From Phycisphaerales bacterium (lineage in GTDB: Bacteria; Planctomycetota; Phycisphaerae; UBA1845; Fen-1342), in contig JADJXS010000001.1 of the NCBI GenBank assembly GCA_016710275.1, positions 558,001 through 622,000 of the forward strand: a DNA stretch of 64,000 nucleotides. Direction: 5' to 3'. The position numbers were made by a program, and so were the translations under genes. Each line of letters begins with the position of its first letter. The first letter of the stretch is position 1. The notes beneath the pieces are model-generated. The model had not been told where the DNA came from. It saw nothing but the letters and a program-made list of their open reading frames with translations, and did not search any database. This document shows, piece after piece, positions 21,321 through 28,784 of the stretch.

Positions 21321-22220
21321 ATGAGCGAGGCGGCGCACCGGATGCAGGAGGGTTTTGTGCGGCTGCGGGCAGCGCTGCGGCGGTGCCGGGCTTGCGGGTA
21401 TGACCGGCGCGAGCATCGCACGGGGCGGTGTCCGGAGTGCGGGCTGGCGGGGGATTTGTTCGGCGAGCGGCGCGAAGCGCTGGCGTGGTTGCGGGGGGCG
21501 GGTGGGCTGATTCCGCGGTCGATTCCGCCGCTGGCGGCGCGCTGGGTGGGTGGGCGTGTGGCGCGGCAATTGGCGCACGATCGAATCGCGCGTGGGGCGG
21601 TCTGGATGGTGGGGGCAGCGCTGTTGACCTTCTTCATTGCGATGGTGCGCGTCGAAGTGGGGGTGACGCTCGGATGGGGTGCAAATGCCGCGCGCGTGGA
21701 GAGGTTGAGCGGGGAATATCAGCGGGAACGCGTGTCGCTGGGAAGCGGGAGAATCACGTCGGGCGGAAGCCTGGATGCGCGATCCTGGTCGGGAGACGTG
21801 CTGTATCGGCAGACGCGGATCGTGGGGGTTTCGCTGGCGAGTCCTGATGACAGGCGGCTGGCAGGGCTGGTGCTCCGGCTGGTAGTGATTGCAGCATTTG
21901 CGAAGGGGCTGGCGGCCCTGGGGTCGCTGCTCGCACCCGCGGAGTTCGGCGTGACGGAGGGGCTGGTCAACGTGGGCCGGGTGGTCTTCGCGCCGTGGCT
22001 GACGGCGTGTGCGTGCGTGACGATCGTCGGAGAACTGCTGCATGTGCTGGTGATTGCGGGCCTGCTCCTGTGGAGAGATTCGTACACGGAGCTTGGTCCG
22101 GGGTTCTTCATCTTCATGGAAGTGGGCTGCGTCCTTTTGGCGGCGGCGGGCGGGTTCCTGGCGATGGTGTACGCGGCCGAGGCGACTCAGCGGGTGAATC
22201 GCCCGGCCGTTGCTGAATGA
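21321..22220 (+). CDS. Zinc-ribbon multi-helix membrane protein, hypothetical
   Basis: A 299-residue protein with a CRACGYDRREHRTGRCPECG ribbon at about residues 22-41 and then four or five hydrophobic helices (about 95-115, 190-215, 230-260, 265-290). The ribbon matches that of the protein at 37-630, so the two are related by architecture. The ATG at 21321 follows a GGAG. The gene lies only 25 bp after the ABC/CPBP fusion and may be cotranscribed, but nothing links them functionally. I cannot assign a role. Confidence 0.75.
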   Translation: MSEAAHRMQEGFVRLRAALRRCRACGYDRREHRTGRCPECGLAGDLFGERREALAWLRGAGGLIPRSIPPLAARWVGGRVARQLAHDRIARGAVWMVGAALLTFFIAMVRVEVGVTLGWGANAARVERLSGEYQRERVSLGSGRITSGGSLDARSWSGDVLYRQTRIVGVSLASPDDRRLAGLVLRLVVIAAFAKGLAALGSLLAPAEFGVTEGLVNVGRVVFAPWLTACACVTIVGELLHVLVIAGLLLWRDSYTELGPGFFIFMEVGCVLLAAAGGFLAMVYAAEATQRVNRPAVAE

Positions 22221-22223
22221 GCG

Positions 22224-22261
22224 GCGGCCGTCGCCCGCCGATTGAGGCGAACGACGGCCGC
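22224..22261. terminator. Possible bidirectional hairpin between converging genes
   Basis: The arms GCGGCCGTCG (22224-22233) and CGACGGCCGC (22252-22261) pair perfectly over 10 bp around an 18-base loop, between the stop codons of the converging genes. There is no T-run on either side, so its role as an intrinsic terminator is uncertain. Confidence 0.4.
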
Positions 22262-22295
22262 GGAATGCGACGGATCAGGGGGGGGCGGAAGGGGA

Positions 22296-24386
22296 TCACA
22301 CCCGGCCGTGCAGCGCCTTCTTGAGCATGGGCGTCAGCGCGAGGATCAAGAGGCCGGCCGCGCAGCAGACCAGCACGAACATCATGTAGAAGTCGGCCTG
22401 TCCGCCGATGCGCAGACCCCAGCCGTACCAGGGGAGCTGCAATTTCCCGCCTTCGATCGACTCGACCACGCTGGCGAGTTCGCCGCCCATCTTTCCGGCG
22501 ACGAAGCTGGAGAGGAACCACAGGCCCATCAGGAATGAGACGTGGCGGCGCGGCGCAGCGCGGGTCACGAAGGCCAGGCCGGTGGGCGAGATGCACAATT
22601 CGCCGAGGGTGTGCAGCAGGTAGGTCATGGTCAGCCAGATCAGGCTGACTTTGGCGGCGGTGGTGAAGTACTCGCGCGCGCCGAAGACCATGAACAGGTA
22701 TCCGCCGCCGACCAGCAGCAGGGCGTAGGCGATCTTGAGCGGCTGGCTGGGGTTCAGTCCGCGCTTGCCGAGGGCGACCCAGAGCAGGGCGAAGACGGGG
22801 GCGAGCAGGATGATCAGCAGCGGGTTGAAGGACTGGAACCAGGTGGCCGGCATGGTCCAGTTCGTGAAAGGCACCGTGAGGTCGGTGTTTTCGGCGGCGA
22901 AGAGATTGAGCGAGCTGCCGGCCTGCTCGAAGGCGATCCAGAAGGCGGCGTTGAAGACGATGAAGACGAGAATGCAGGCGGTGGGGCCGCGATCCTCGCG
23001 CGCCTGGCGGGCGACGAAGTAGACGGCCGCGGCGATCAGCAGCAACAGAACGCCGCCGAGCACCACCTTGATGCTGAACAGGTAGTTGATCCACGTGTCG
23101 ATGGCGCCAAGCGTGCCGGCCTGGTAGGCGAGCGCGACGGCGGCGGCCAGCACGATGGAGAAGATGGCGAACAGGGGCGCGACGTTGGGCGTGCCGGCGG
23201 GCGGCAGGCCGATGCCGGCGAGATAGGCCGGGCGGCCGAGGATGTAGGCGAACAGTCCCAGCAGCATGCCCACCGCGGCGGCGCCGAAGCCCCAGTGCCA
23301 GCCCCACTTCTCGCCGAGCGTGCCGCAGACGAAGGCGCAGATGAAGGCGCCGACGTTGATGCCCATGTAGAAGATGGTGTAGGCGGTGTCGCGGCGGGGG
23401 TCATCCGGGCCGTACAACTGCCCGACCATCACCGACACCGTCGGCTTGAAGTGGCCGGTGCCCAGCACGATCAGGGCCAGGCCGAACACGAACACGGACA
23501 TGCCGAATTCGCTGTGATCCATGTCGCCGACGCCGGAGATTCCCAGCACGACGTGTCCCAGCGCGATGATCAGGCCGCCGATGAGCATGGAGCGATGGGT
23601 GCCAAGCAGCTTGTCGGCCAGCAGGCCGCCGAAGATGGGCAGCAGGTAGGCCAGGCCGGTGTACCAGCCGTAGAGGCGGTTGGCGGGGCTTTTGTCCCAG
23701 TCGCGGCCGGAAGAGGCGAACGGACTGGGGCCGATGCGCACCTCGATGGGTTTTTCGTCGGGGCGGCGGGCGGAGTCGGGCTTGATCTTGAGGGCCGTTA
23801 CGCCGGTCTTGTCGTTGATGGTGAAGTAGCGCGCCGTGCTATCGACCGCGAGGACGCGCACGTTGCACTCGATCGGCTCGTCGGTGGGGTTGGTGATACG
23901 GATGGCGACCGGCTTGCCGGTGATCTGCTCGCCCTGCCGGACGAATGTCGTGGAGGGCTGGGCGGCTGCGGGGGTCCAGGTGGGTTTGCCGTCGCTGCCG
24001 GCGGGGCCTTCCTCGAGGAACGTGAGAATGAGGCGAGTCGGCCCCGTGGTGGTAACGGGTTGTGCGGCCGGCGCATTTGCGTCGACGGCGATGGTCATGG
24101 GGAAGCTGTGCGTTCGCTTGGGGGGTTCTTCGACGGGCGCTGTGGTGGTTGCGGCTGCGGTGGTGTCCACCGCTTCGCGTTCCTCGAACTCGATCGTGTT
24201 GACGTGTACGCCCGGCGGCGCGTCGCTGATAGAGATGGTTGAGGAGAGGTACAGGACCAGCAGGGCGCGCATGCCGTAGTAGGAGAATCGCTCCCACATT
24301 TCGGTGATGAAGAGGAGGAACAGGCCGGGCGGGTGGCCGAGGATGAGGCGCTGCGGGCCGTTGGGGGCGTTGTTGGGGCTGGACAT
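22296..24386 (-). CDS. POT/PTR-family proton-coupled peptide transporter with large insertion
   Basis: A 696-residue member of the proton-dependent oligopeptide transporter family (MFS). The first helix carries the proton-site motif ExxERF as EMWERFSYYGMR (E29, E32, R33). GTGHFKPTVSVMVGQ and FYMGINVGAFI are the two PTR signatures. About 180 residues (roughly 55-235) of hydrophilic, Thr/Pro-rich and probably beta-rich sequence separate helix 1 from helix 2, a place where typical bacterial members have a short loop. By topology this block should face the periplasm. The remaining helices and the length after removing the block (about 515) are normal. A stand-alone transcript is likely. Confidence 0.92.
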   Translation of the reverse strand: MSSPNNAPNGPQRLILGHPPGLFLLFITEMWERFSYYGMRALLVLYLSSTISISDAPPGVHVNTIEFEEREAVDTTAAATTTAPVEEPPKRTHSFPMTIAVDANAPAAQPVTTTGPTRLILTFLEEGPAGSDGKPTWTPAAAQPSTTFVRQGEQITGKPVAIRITNPTDEPIECNVRVLAVDSTARYFTINDKTGVTALKIKPDSARRPDEKPIEVRIGPSPFASSGRDWDKSPANRLYGWYTGLAYLLPIFGGLLADKLLGTHRSMLIGGLIIALGHVVLGISGVGDMDHSEFGMSVFVFGLALIVLGTGHFKPTVSVMVGQLYGPDDPRRDTAYTIFYMGINVGAFICAFVCGTLGEKWGWHWGFGAAAVGMLLGLFAYILGRPAYLAGIGLPPAGTPNVAPLFAIFSIVLAAAVALAYQAGTLGAIDTWINYLFSIKVVLGGVLLLLIAAAVYFVARQAREDRGPTACILVFIVFNAAFWIAFEQAGSSLNLFAAENTDLTVPFTNWTMPATWFQSFNPLLIILLAPVFALLWVALGKRGLNPSQPLKIAYALLLVGGGYLFMVFGAREYFTTAAKVSLIWLTMTYLLHTLGELCISPTGLAFVTRAAPRRHVSFLMGLWFLSSFVAGKMGGELASVVESIEGGKLQLPWYGWGLRIGGQADFYMMFVLVCCAAGLLILALTPMLKKALHGRV

Positions 24387-24498
24387 GCGGTCTCCATCAT
24401 GGGCGGAGATTGGACTTGGGGGGATACCTTAGTGCGATTCTCACAATGATCCAAGCGTGCGGGCGGGGAGGAGGGAATTCCGGGTTGGGGGTGGAGAG

Positions 24499-24671
24499 TA
24501 TGGCGACGCAAAGCCGTCGGCATGGGACCCGGCGTGGGGAGTGGGTTGGGGTGGCCGGATTCCAGGGCCTGAAGGCCCTGGCAACGATCGTGCGCCCTAC
24601 GGGCGAAGCACCGGGCAGAAGCCCGGTGCCACATGGCGACGCGAAGGCCGTCGGCTTGACACCCGGCGGTA
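24499..24671 (+). repeat. Dispersed hairpin repeat, locus R4
   Basis: A module D copy (GCGACGCAAAGCCGTCGGC) comes first, then module A with a perfect CCAGGGCCTGAAGGCCCTGG stem at 24562, a C-type hairpin CACCGGGC-AGAA-GCCCGGTG, and a degenerate second module D. The C hairpin is inverted compared with R2 and R3 (loop AGAA instead of TTCT). The remainder of the gap before the porin holds two direct copies of GCGTCATGATGAGTG near 24688-24717 and otherwise nothing recognisable up to the sigma-54 promoter. Confidence 0.85.
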
Positions 24672-24963
24672 TTCGCATGGTGGCGGCGTCATGATGAGTG
24701 GCGTCATGATGAGTGACATGCTGAAAGACAGGCTGAGTGGACAGGTTGAAAGGAATTGGGTGGGAAACCCCTTGCAACGCGGATCGGGGGGTGTTATTTT
24801 CCCGCGCTGGTATTGGTGGCGATTGTCTGCGGGTTCCCGCGGGCGGTTGTCGCGAGACGGATTTTCGCCGCACACGGGTATTGGCTTTTCGGCGGCGTTA
24901 GTTCGTAAGTTCAGTTTCTGGATTGTGTTACGTTTCCATGTGGGCGCCTGGTGGACGGACTTG

Positions 24964-24978
24964 CGTCAGACCCTGACG
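24964..24978. promoter_or_regulatory. Inverted repeat, possible enhancer-protein site
   Basis: CGTCAG-ACC-CTGACG is a perfect 6-bp palindrome with a 3-base spacer, about 85 bp upstream of the -24 box of the sigma-54 promoter. That is within the usual range for an upstream activator site. The link to the promoter is inference. Confidence 0.35.
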
Positions 24979-25062
24979 GAGGTTTGTTGGCATCAGCCCC
25001 CGCATCGTGGGCCGGTGCGGCGTCGAGGGCACAGGATTTGGTGGCCTGCGTCTTTGATGTTC

Positions 25063-25078
25063 TGGCACGGGGTTTGCA
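25063..25078 (+). promoter_or_regulatory. Sigma-54 (RpoN) promoter of the porin gene
   Basis: TGGCACGGGGTTTGCA matches the -24/-12 consensus TGGCACG-N4-TTGCA exactly, with GG and GC separated by ten bases. Transcription should start near 25090, leaving a leader of about 127 bases before the ATG at 25217. Confidence 0.8.
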
Positions 25079-25216
25079 CGATGTGTAGACGTGGTGGCGC
25101 GAGCGTGTATGTTTCGCGCGTTGGCATTTCGGATGCGTCAGGACGTGGATGAGTTTCGGACGGCGGCCGACGTTCGTCGGAACGCATTGTCCGCAGGGAC
25201 ACTTGGAGAACTCAAT

Positions 25217-26734
25217 ATGACGTTTGCACACGGGAAGGGATTCCGATGGCGCGGCGTGGCGGTTCCGCTGCTTGCGGCGCTCGTGAGCCCGCTGGTGGCG
25301 CTGGCCGTCGAGCCGTCTGCCGCGGAGGCGCGGATGGCGGAGTTGACGGCCCGCCTCGAGGAGCAGCAGCGCAAGATCGCCGAGCTGGAAAGCCGGGCGA
25401 ACACCGCTGCGAACCAGGACACGGAGAAGGCGCGGACGGACGCGCTGCGGGCGCAGATTCGCTCGATCCTCGCGGACGGTGAGTTTCGCGAGTCGCTGAT
25501 GCCCAGCACGATGCTCTCCGGCTACAACAAGGGCTTCTACATCAACAGCAGCGACGGCAATTTCTCCTTCAAGGTGAACGGCCAGCTGCAGTTCCGCTTC
25601 ACGCACTACGGCACGCGCTCGGAGAATCGATACCTGACTCCGCGCGCCCGCCGCGACGATCGCACCGGGTTTGACATCACCCGCCTGCGGTTCGCGTTCA
25701 GCGGCCACGCCCATGAGCCGGCGCTGACCTACTTCTTCGCGATTTCGCAGGACCAGGGCAACGCGTATGACACGCGGCTGCTCTACGGCTGGATCAACTA
25801 CGCGTTCAGCGATGAGTTCCAGGTCAAGCTGGGACGCTACACGCTGGCGGCCGGCCGCACCCGCATGGCGGCAGACAGCCAGCAGCAGTTCGTTGACCGC
25901 TCGATGACCGATGCGTACTTCAGTCTCGGCGACGGGACGGGCGTGCGCTTCTGGGGCCAGTGCGCGAACAAGCGCGTCGAGTGGTTCCTGGACATTCACA
26001 ACTCGACGAACGGCCCGGACAACCGCGTGATCACGAATGATCCGTCGGAGCTGGACGGCAACCCGGCGATCGTCGGCCGCGTGATCTGGCACGCGCTGGG
26101 CGATGACACGTCGCAGTACTGGTTCGAGGGTGACATTGATCACCTGCAGGATCCGTACCTGGGCATCGGCATGCACGCCGCGTTCAACGAGGACGACGGC
26201 GATCGCCAGACGACCCGCATTGCGTTCAATCGCAGCGGGCTGTTTCCGTTCTTCCGTCCGGGCGGCTATGGCCTGGCCCCGATGAACGGCGCCCGGCTGT
26301 GGCAGATGGGCGCGGATGCGATGTTCAAGTGGCAGGGCTTCTCGCTCTCCGGCGAGTACTTCCTGCGCTTCGTGGACATCCGTCAGGCGTGGGATCGTCC
26401 GTTCGCGCCGCTGTGGCGTCTGACGGGCGAGGAGAGCACGACGAACTCGATGGGCGCCTTCGTGCAGGCCGGCTATTTCCTGCCGATCCCCGAGCATGAG
26501 AAGAAGTTCGAGGCGGTGGCCCGCATCGGCGGCCTGCGCACGAACGTGGGCGGCGGCGAGGGTTCGTGGGAGTATTCGGTGGGCCTGAACTACTACATCA
26601 AGGGCCACTGGATGAAGCTGCAGACGGATGTGACCAAGATCTACGAGATGCCGATTTCGGATTCGGACTCGAGCCTGGCCAACGTCAACGACGACGGCCT
26701 GATCTGGCGCGTTCAGATGCAGGTGCTGTTCTAA
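25217..26734 (+). CDS. Outer-membrane porin, phosphate-selective porin O/P-like
   Basis: A 505-residue exported beta-barrel protein. The signal peptide covers about 1-32 (hydrophobic VAVPLLAALVSPLVALA). A short coiled coil follows (ELTARLEEQQRKIAELESR), as in trimeric porins with a periplasmic stalk, and then alternating amphipathic strands to the final aromatic residue F, typical of an OmpP1/OprO-like barrel recognised by the BAM machinery. The ATG at 25217 has GGAG eight bases upstream. It is a clear paralogue of the protein at 27243-28742 (shared RVITNDPS.LDGNPA and RSGLFPFFR.GG segments). The sigma-54 promoter upstream suggests nutrient- or stress-dependent expression. Confidence 0.88.
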   Translation: MTFAHGKGFRWRGVAVPLLAALVSPLVALAVEPSAAEARMAELTARLEEQQRKIAELESRANTAANQDTEKARTDALRAQIRSILADGEFRESLMPSTMLSGYNKGFYINSSDGNFSFKVNGQLQFRFTHYGTRSENRYLTPRARRDDRTGFDITRLRFAFSGHAHEPALTYFFAISQDQGNAYDTRLLYGWINYAFSDEFQVKLGRYTLAAGRTRMAADSQQQFVDRSMTDAYFSLGDGTGVRFWGQCANKRVEWFLDIHNSTNGPDNRVITNDPSELDGNPAIVGRVIWHALGDDTSQYWFEGDIDHLQDPYLGIGMHAAFNEDDGDRQTTRIAFNRSGLFPFFRPGGYGLAPMNGARLWQMGADAMFKWQGFSLSGEYFLRFVDIRQAWDRPFAPLWRLTGEESTTNSMGAFVQAGYFLPIPEHEKKFEAVARIGGLRTNVGGGEGSWEYSVGLNYYIKGHWMKLQTDVTKIYEMPISDSDSSLANVNDDGLIWRVQMQVLF

Positions 26735-26795
26735 GAGAGAAATGGATTTCTACCCCCCGTCTCCACGAGTGGAAGACGCCAAGGAGTGTTTGAGA

Positions 26796-27116
26796 ATGTC
26801 CAAGAAGATGAAGAAGCTTGCCCTGCTCGCGTCGGGCACGGCGTTCCTGCCGATCATCGGCAGCATCCCGTTCGTCAGCAATCAGGGCGGCGGCTGCTAT
26901 CGCAACGATGCGTTCGCCAACCTGTTCACCAACGCGGGCGGCGCGGCGATCGAGTCGCTGTTCGACAGCCCGTTTTTCAACGACAACCGCGCCAACTCGG
27001 ACTACGACCGCTTTGTGCGCGAGCCGATCACCGACATCGCCCAGGAGGCGTGGTCGGACTACGTGTTCGGTCGCTACGCGGCGGATCCGCAGTTCCCGAA
27101 TCTCTTCGCGGAATAA
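26796..27116 (+). CDS. Small exported protein between paired porins
   Basis: A 106-residue protein with an N-terminal MSKKMKKLALLASGTAFLP signal-like start, followed by a Gly-Gly-Gly-Cys near residue 33 and an acidic, Asn/Asp/Phe-rich mature part without repeats. The Cys context does not make a convincing lipobox. The ATG at 26796 has AAGGAG nine bases upstream. It lies 61 bp behind the first porin and is followed by a strong terminator, so it is probably cotranscribed with that porin. I do not recognise the family; a periplasmic partner of the porin is possible. Confidence 0.7.
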   Translation: MSKKMKKLALLASGTAFLPIIGSIPFVSNQGGGCYRNDAFANLFTNAGGAAIESLFDSPFFNDNRANSDYDRFVREPITDIAQEAWSDYVFGRYAADPQFPNLFAE

Positions 27117-27142
27117 CGTGAAGTGATCGATCGGAAGTTCCT

Positions 27143-27188
27143 GCGGCCGGGGCAGCGTTTCACACGCTGCTCCGGCCGCTCTCTTTTT
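27143..27188 (+). terminator. Intrinsic terminator after porin-small protein operon
   Basis: GCGGCCGGGGCAGCGT pairs with ACGCTGCTCCGGCCGC (one G-T pair) around a TTCAC loop, followed by CTCTTTTT. This is a textbook Rho-independent terminator. Confidence 0.85.
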
Positions 27189-27242
27189 CCGCACCAACTC
27201 GGTGCGATTGCCCATCATCCGCCGGGGGGCGGGAGCATCTCC

Positions 27243-28742
27243 ATGTCGTCGTGCCGCGCTTTGAGATCGATACCGTTCGTGCTGGGACTGATTCTGCTGG
27301 TTGTTCCGACGGCGAATACGGCCGAGCCGACCGCCGAGGAAGCGCGGCTCGCGCCGCTGCTGGCCCGCTACGAGGAGCAGCAGCGCCGGCTGCTGGAGCT
27401 GGAGCGCTCCATGCAGACGGGTGACGACGTGGAGCTGGAGCGCACGCGTTCGCTGCGGGCGCAGATCCGCGACATCCTGGCCGACGCGGAGTTTCGCGAG
27501 GCGCTGATGCCGCCGACGCTGACCGCCGGGTATGACAACGGCTTTTATCTGCGCAGCACCGACGGTGCGTTCGCGTTTCGATTCAACGGGTTTCTCATGT
27601 TCCGCTACACGCACCTGGGCACGCGACAGGAGAACCGCTACGTCGATCCGCGGCTGCGCCGCAGCGACCGCAGCGGGTTTGACATCACGCGGCTGCGGAT
27701 GACCTTCAGCGGCCACGCCTTCTCCAAGGATATGACGTACTCAATCACGATTCGCTCTGACGGCGCGCAGCGGAACAACACGGCGCTGCACATGGGCTGG
27801 ATCGAGTACGCCTTCGACGATGCGCTGCACGTGCGGCTGGGGCGCTTCCGGCTGGCCAACCTGCGGCAGCAGGTCATCAGCGACTCGCGGCTGCAGTTCG
27901 CCGACCGCGGGCTGGTGGACGCGGTCTTCGGGTTGAACTTCGGCACGGGTGTGAGTTTTCTAGGGAAGCTGGCCGACGGGCGGCTGCGCTACGCCGTGGA
28001 CGTGGTGAACTCCGTGGACGGGCCGAACAACCGCGTCATCACCAATGATCCCTCCCAGTTGGACGGCAACCCGGCGCTGGTGGCCCGCGCGGCGTGGCGC
28101 GTGCTGGGCGAGGACGCTGACCTCGGCAGCTACGAGGGCGATGACCGGTTGAGGGAAGACCCGGGGCTGGAGCTGGCGGCGCATTACGCCTTCAACCAGG
28201 ACGACGGGGACCGCGGTACTGCGCGCATCCCGTTCAATCGCAGCGGGCTGTTTCCGTTCTTTCGCTCGGGCGGGTTCGGGTTGGCGTCGATGAACGGCAC
28301 GCGCTTCCACCAGATCGGCGTGGATGCCGTGTTCAAGTGGCGCGGCTTTTCGCTGCAGGGGGAGTATGTAGCCCGCTTCCTGGACATTCGGGCGGCGTGG
28401 GACAATCCGGCTGCGCCGCTGTGGCGGCTGACCGGGGAGGAGTCGACGACGGCGATGCACGGCGCGTATGTGCAGACGGGCTGCTTCCTGCCGATTCCGG
28501 GGCACGAGAAGAGGCTCGAGGCGGTGGCGCGGGTCGGCGGCGTGCGGACGAATGTGGGGGGCGGGGAGGGGGCGTGGGAGTATGCGGCCGGGTTCAACTA
28601 TCACTTCCACGGGCAGAAAGCGAAGATCGTCACGGATGTCACGAAGATCACGGAAGCGCCGATCAGCAGCCCCACGGCGGGAATGCCGAATGTGAATGAC
28701 GACGTGCTGATGTGGCGGGTGCAGTACCAGGTGAATTTCTGA
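27243..28742 (+). CDS. Outer-membrane porin, second phosphate-porin-like paralogue
   Basis: A 499-residue exported barrel with a signal peptide (IPFVLGLILLVVPTANTA), the same short coiled coil (ARYEEQQRRLLELE) and a barrel ending in F. It aligns along its whole length with the porin at 25217. The ATG at 27243 has GGGAG eight bases upstream. It lies behind the terminator at 27143-27188, so it must have its own promoter or rely on read-through. No sigma-54 site is visible in the 55 bp between terminator and start. It converges with feoB. Confidence 0.88.
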   Translation: MSSCRALRSIPFVLGLILLVVPTANTAEPTAEEARLAPLLARYEEQQRRLLELERSMQTGDDVELERTRSLRAQIRDILADAEFREALMPPTLTAGYDNGFYLRSTDGAFAFRFNGFLMFRYTHLGTRQENRYVDPRLRRSDRSGFDITRLRMTFSGHAFSKDMTYSITIRSDGAQRNNTALHMGWIEYAFDDALHVRLGRFRLANLRQQVISDSRLQFADRGLVDAVFGLNFGTGVSFLGKLADGRLRYAVDVVNSVDGPNNRVITNDPSQLDGNPALVARAAWRVLGEDADLGSYEGDDRLREDPGLELAAHYAFNQDDGDRGTARIPFNRSGLFPFFRSGGFGLASMNGTRFHQIGVDAVFKWRGFSLQGEYVARFLDIRAAWDNPAAPLWRLTGEESTTAMHGAYVQTGCFLPIPGHEKRLEAVARVGGVRTNVGGGEGAWEYAAGFNYHFHGQKAKIVTDVTKITEAPISSPTAGMPNVNDDVLMWRVQYQVNF

Positions 28743-28784
28743 CGGCGCTGCGCGCGGCACGGAGTCATCCGTCCGGCGATCGCA

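Noticed and set aside
24457..25152. A 231-residue plus-strand gene before the porin
   Set aside because: It is made of dispersed repeat R4, the GCGTCATGATGAGTG direct repeats and promoter sequence, and has no coding character.
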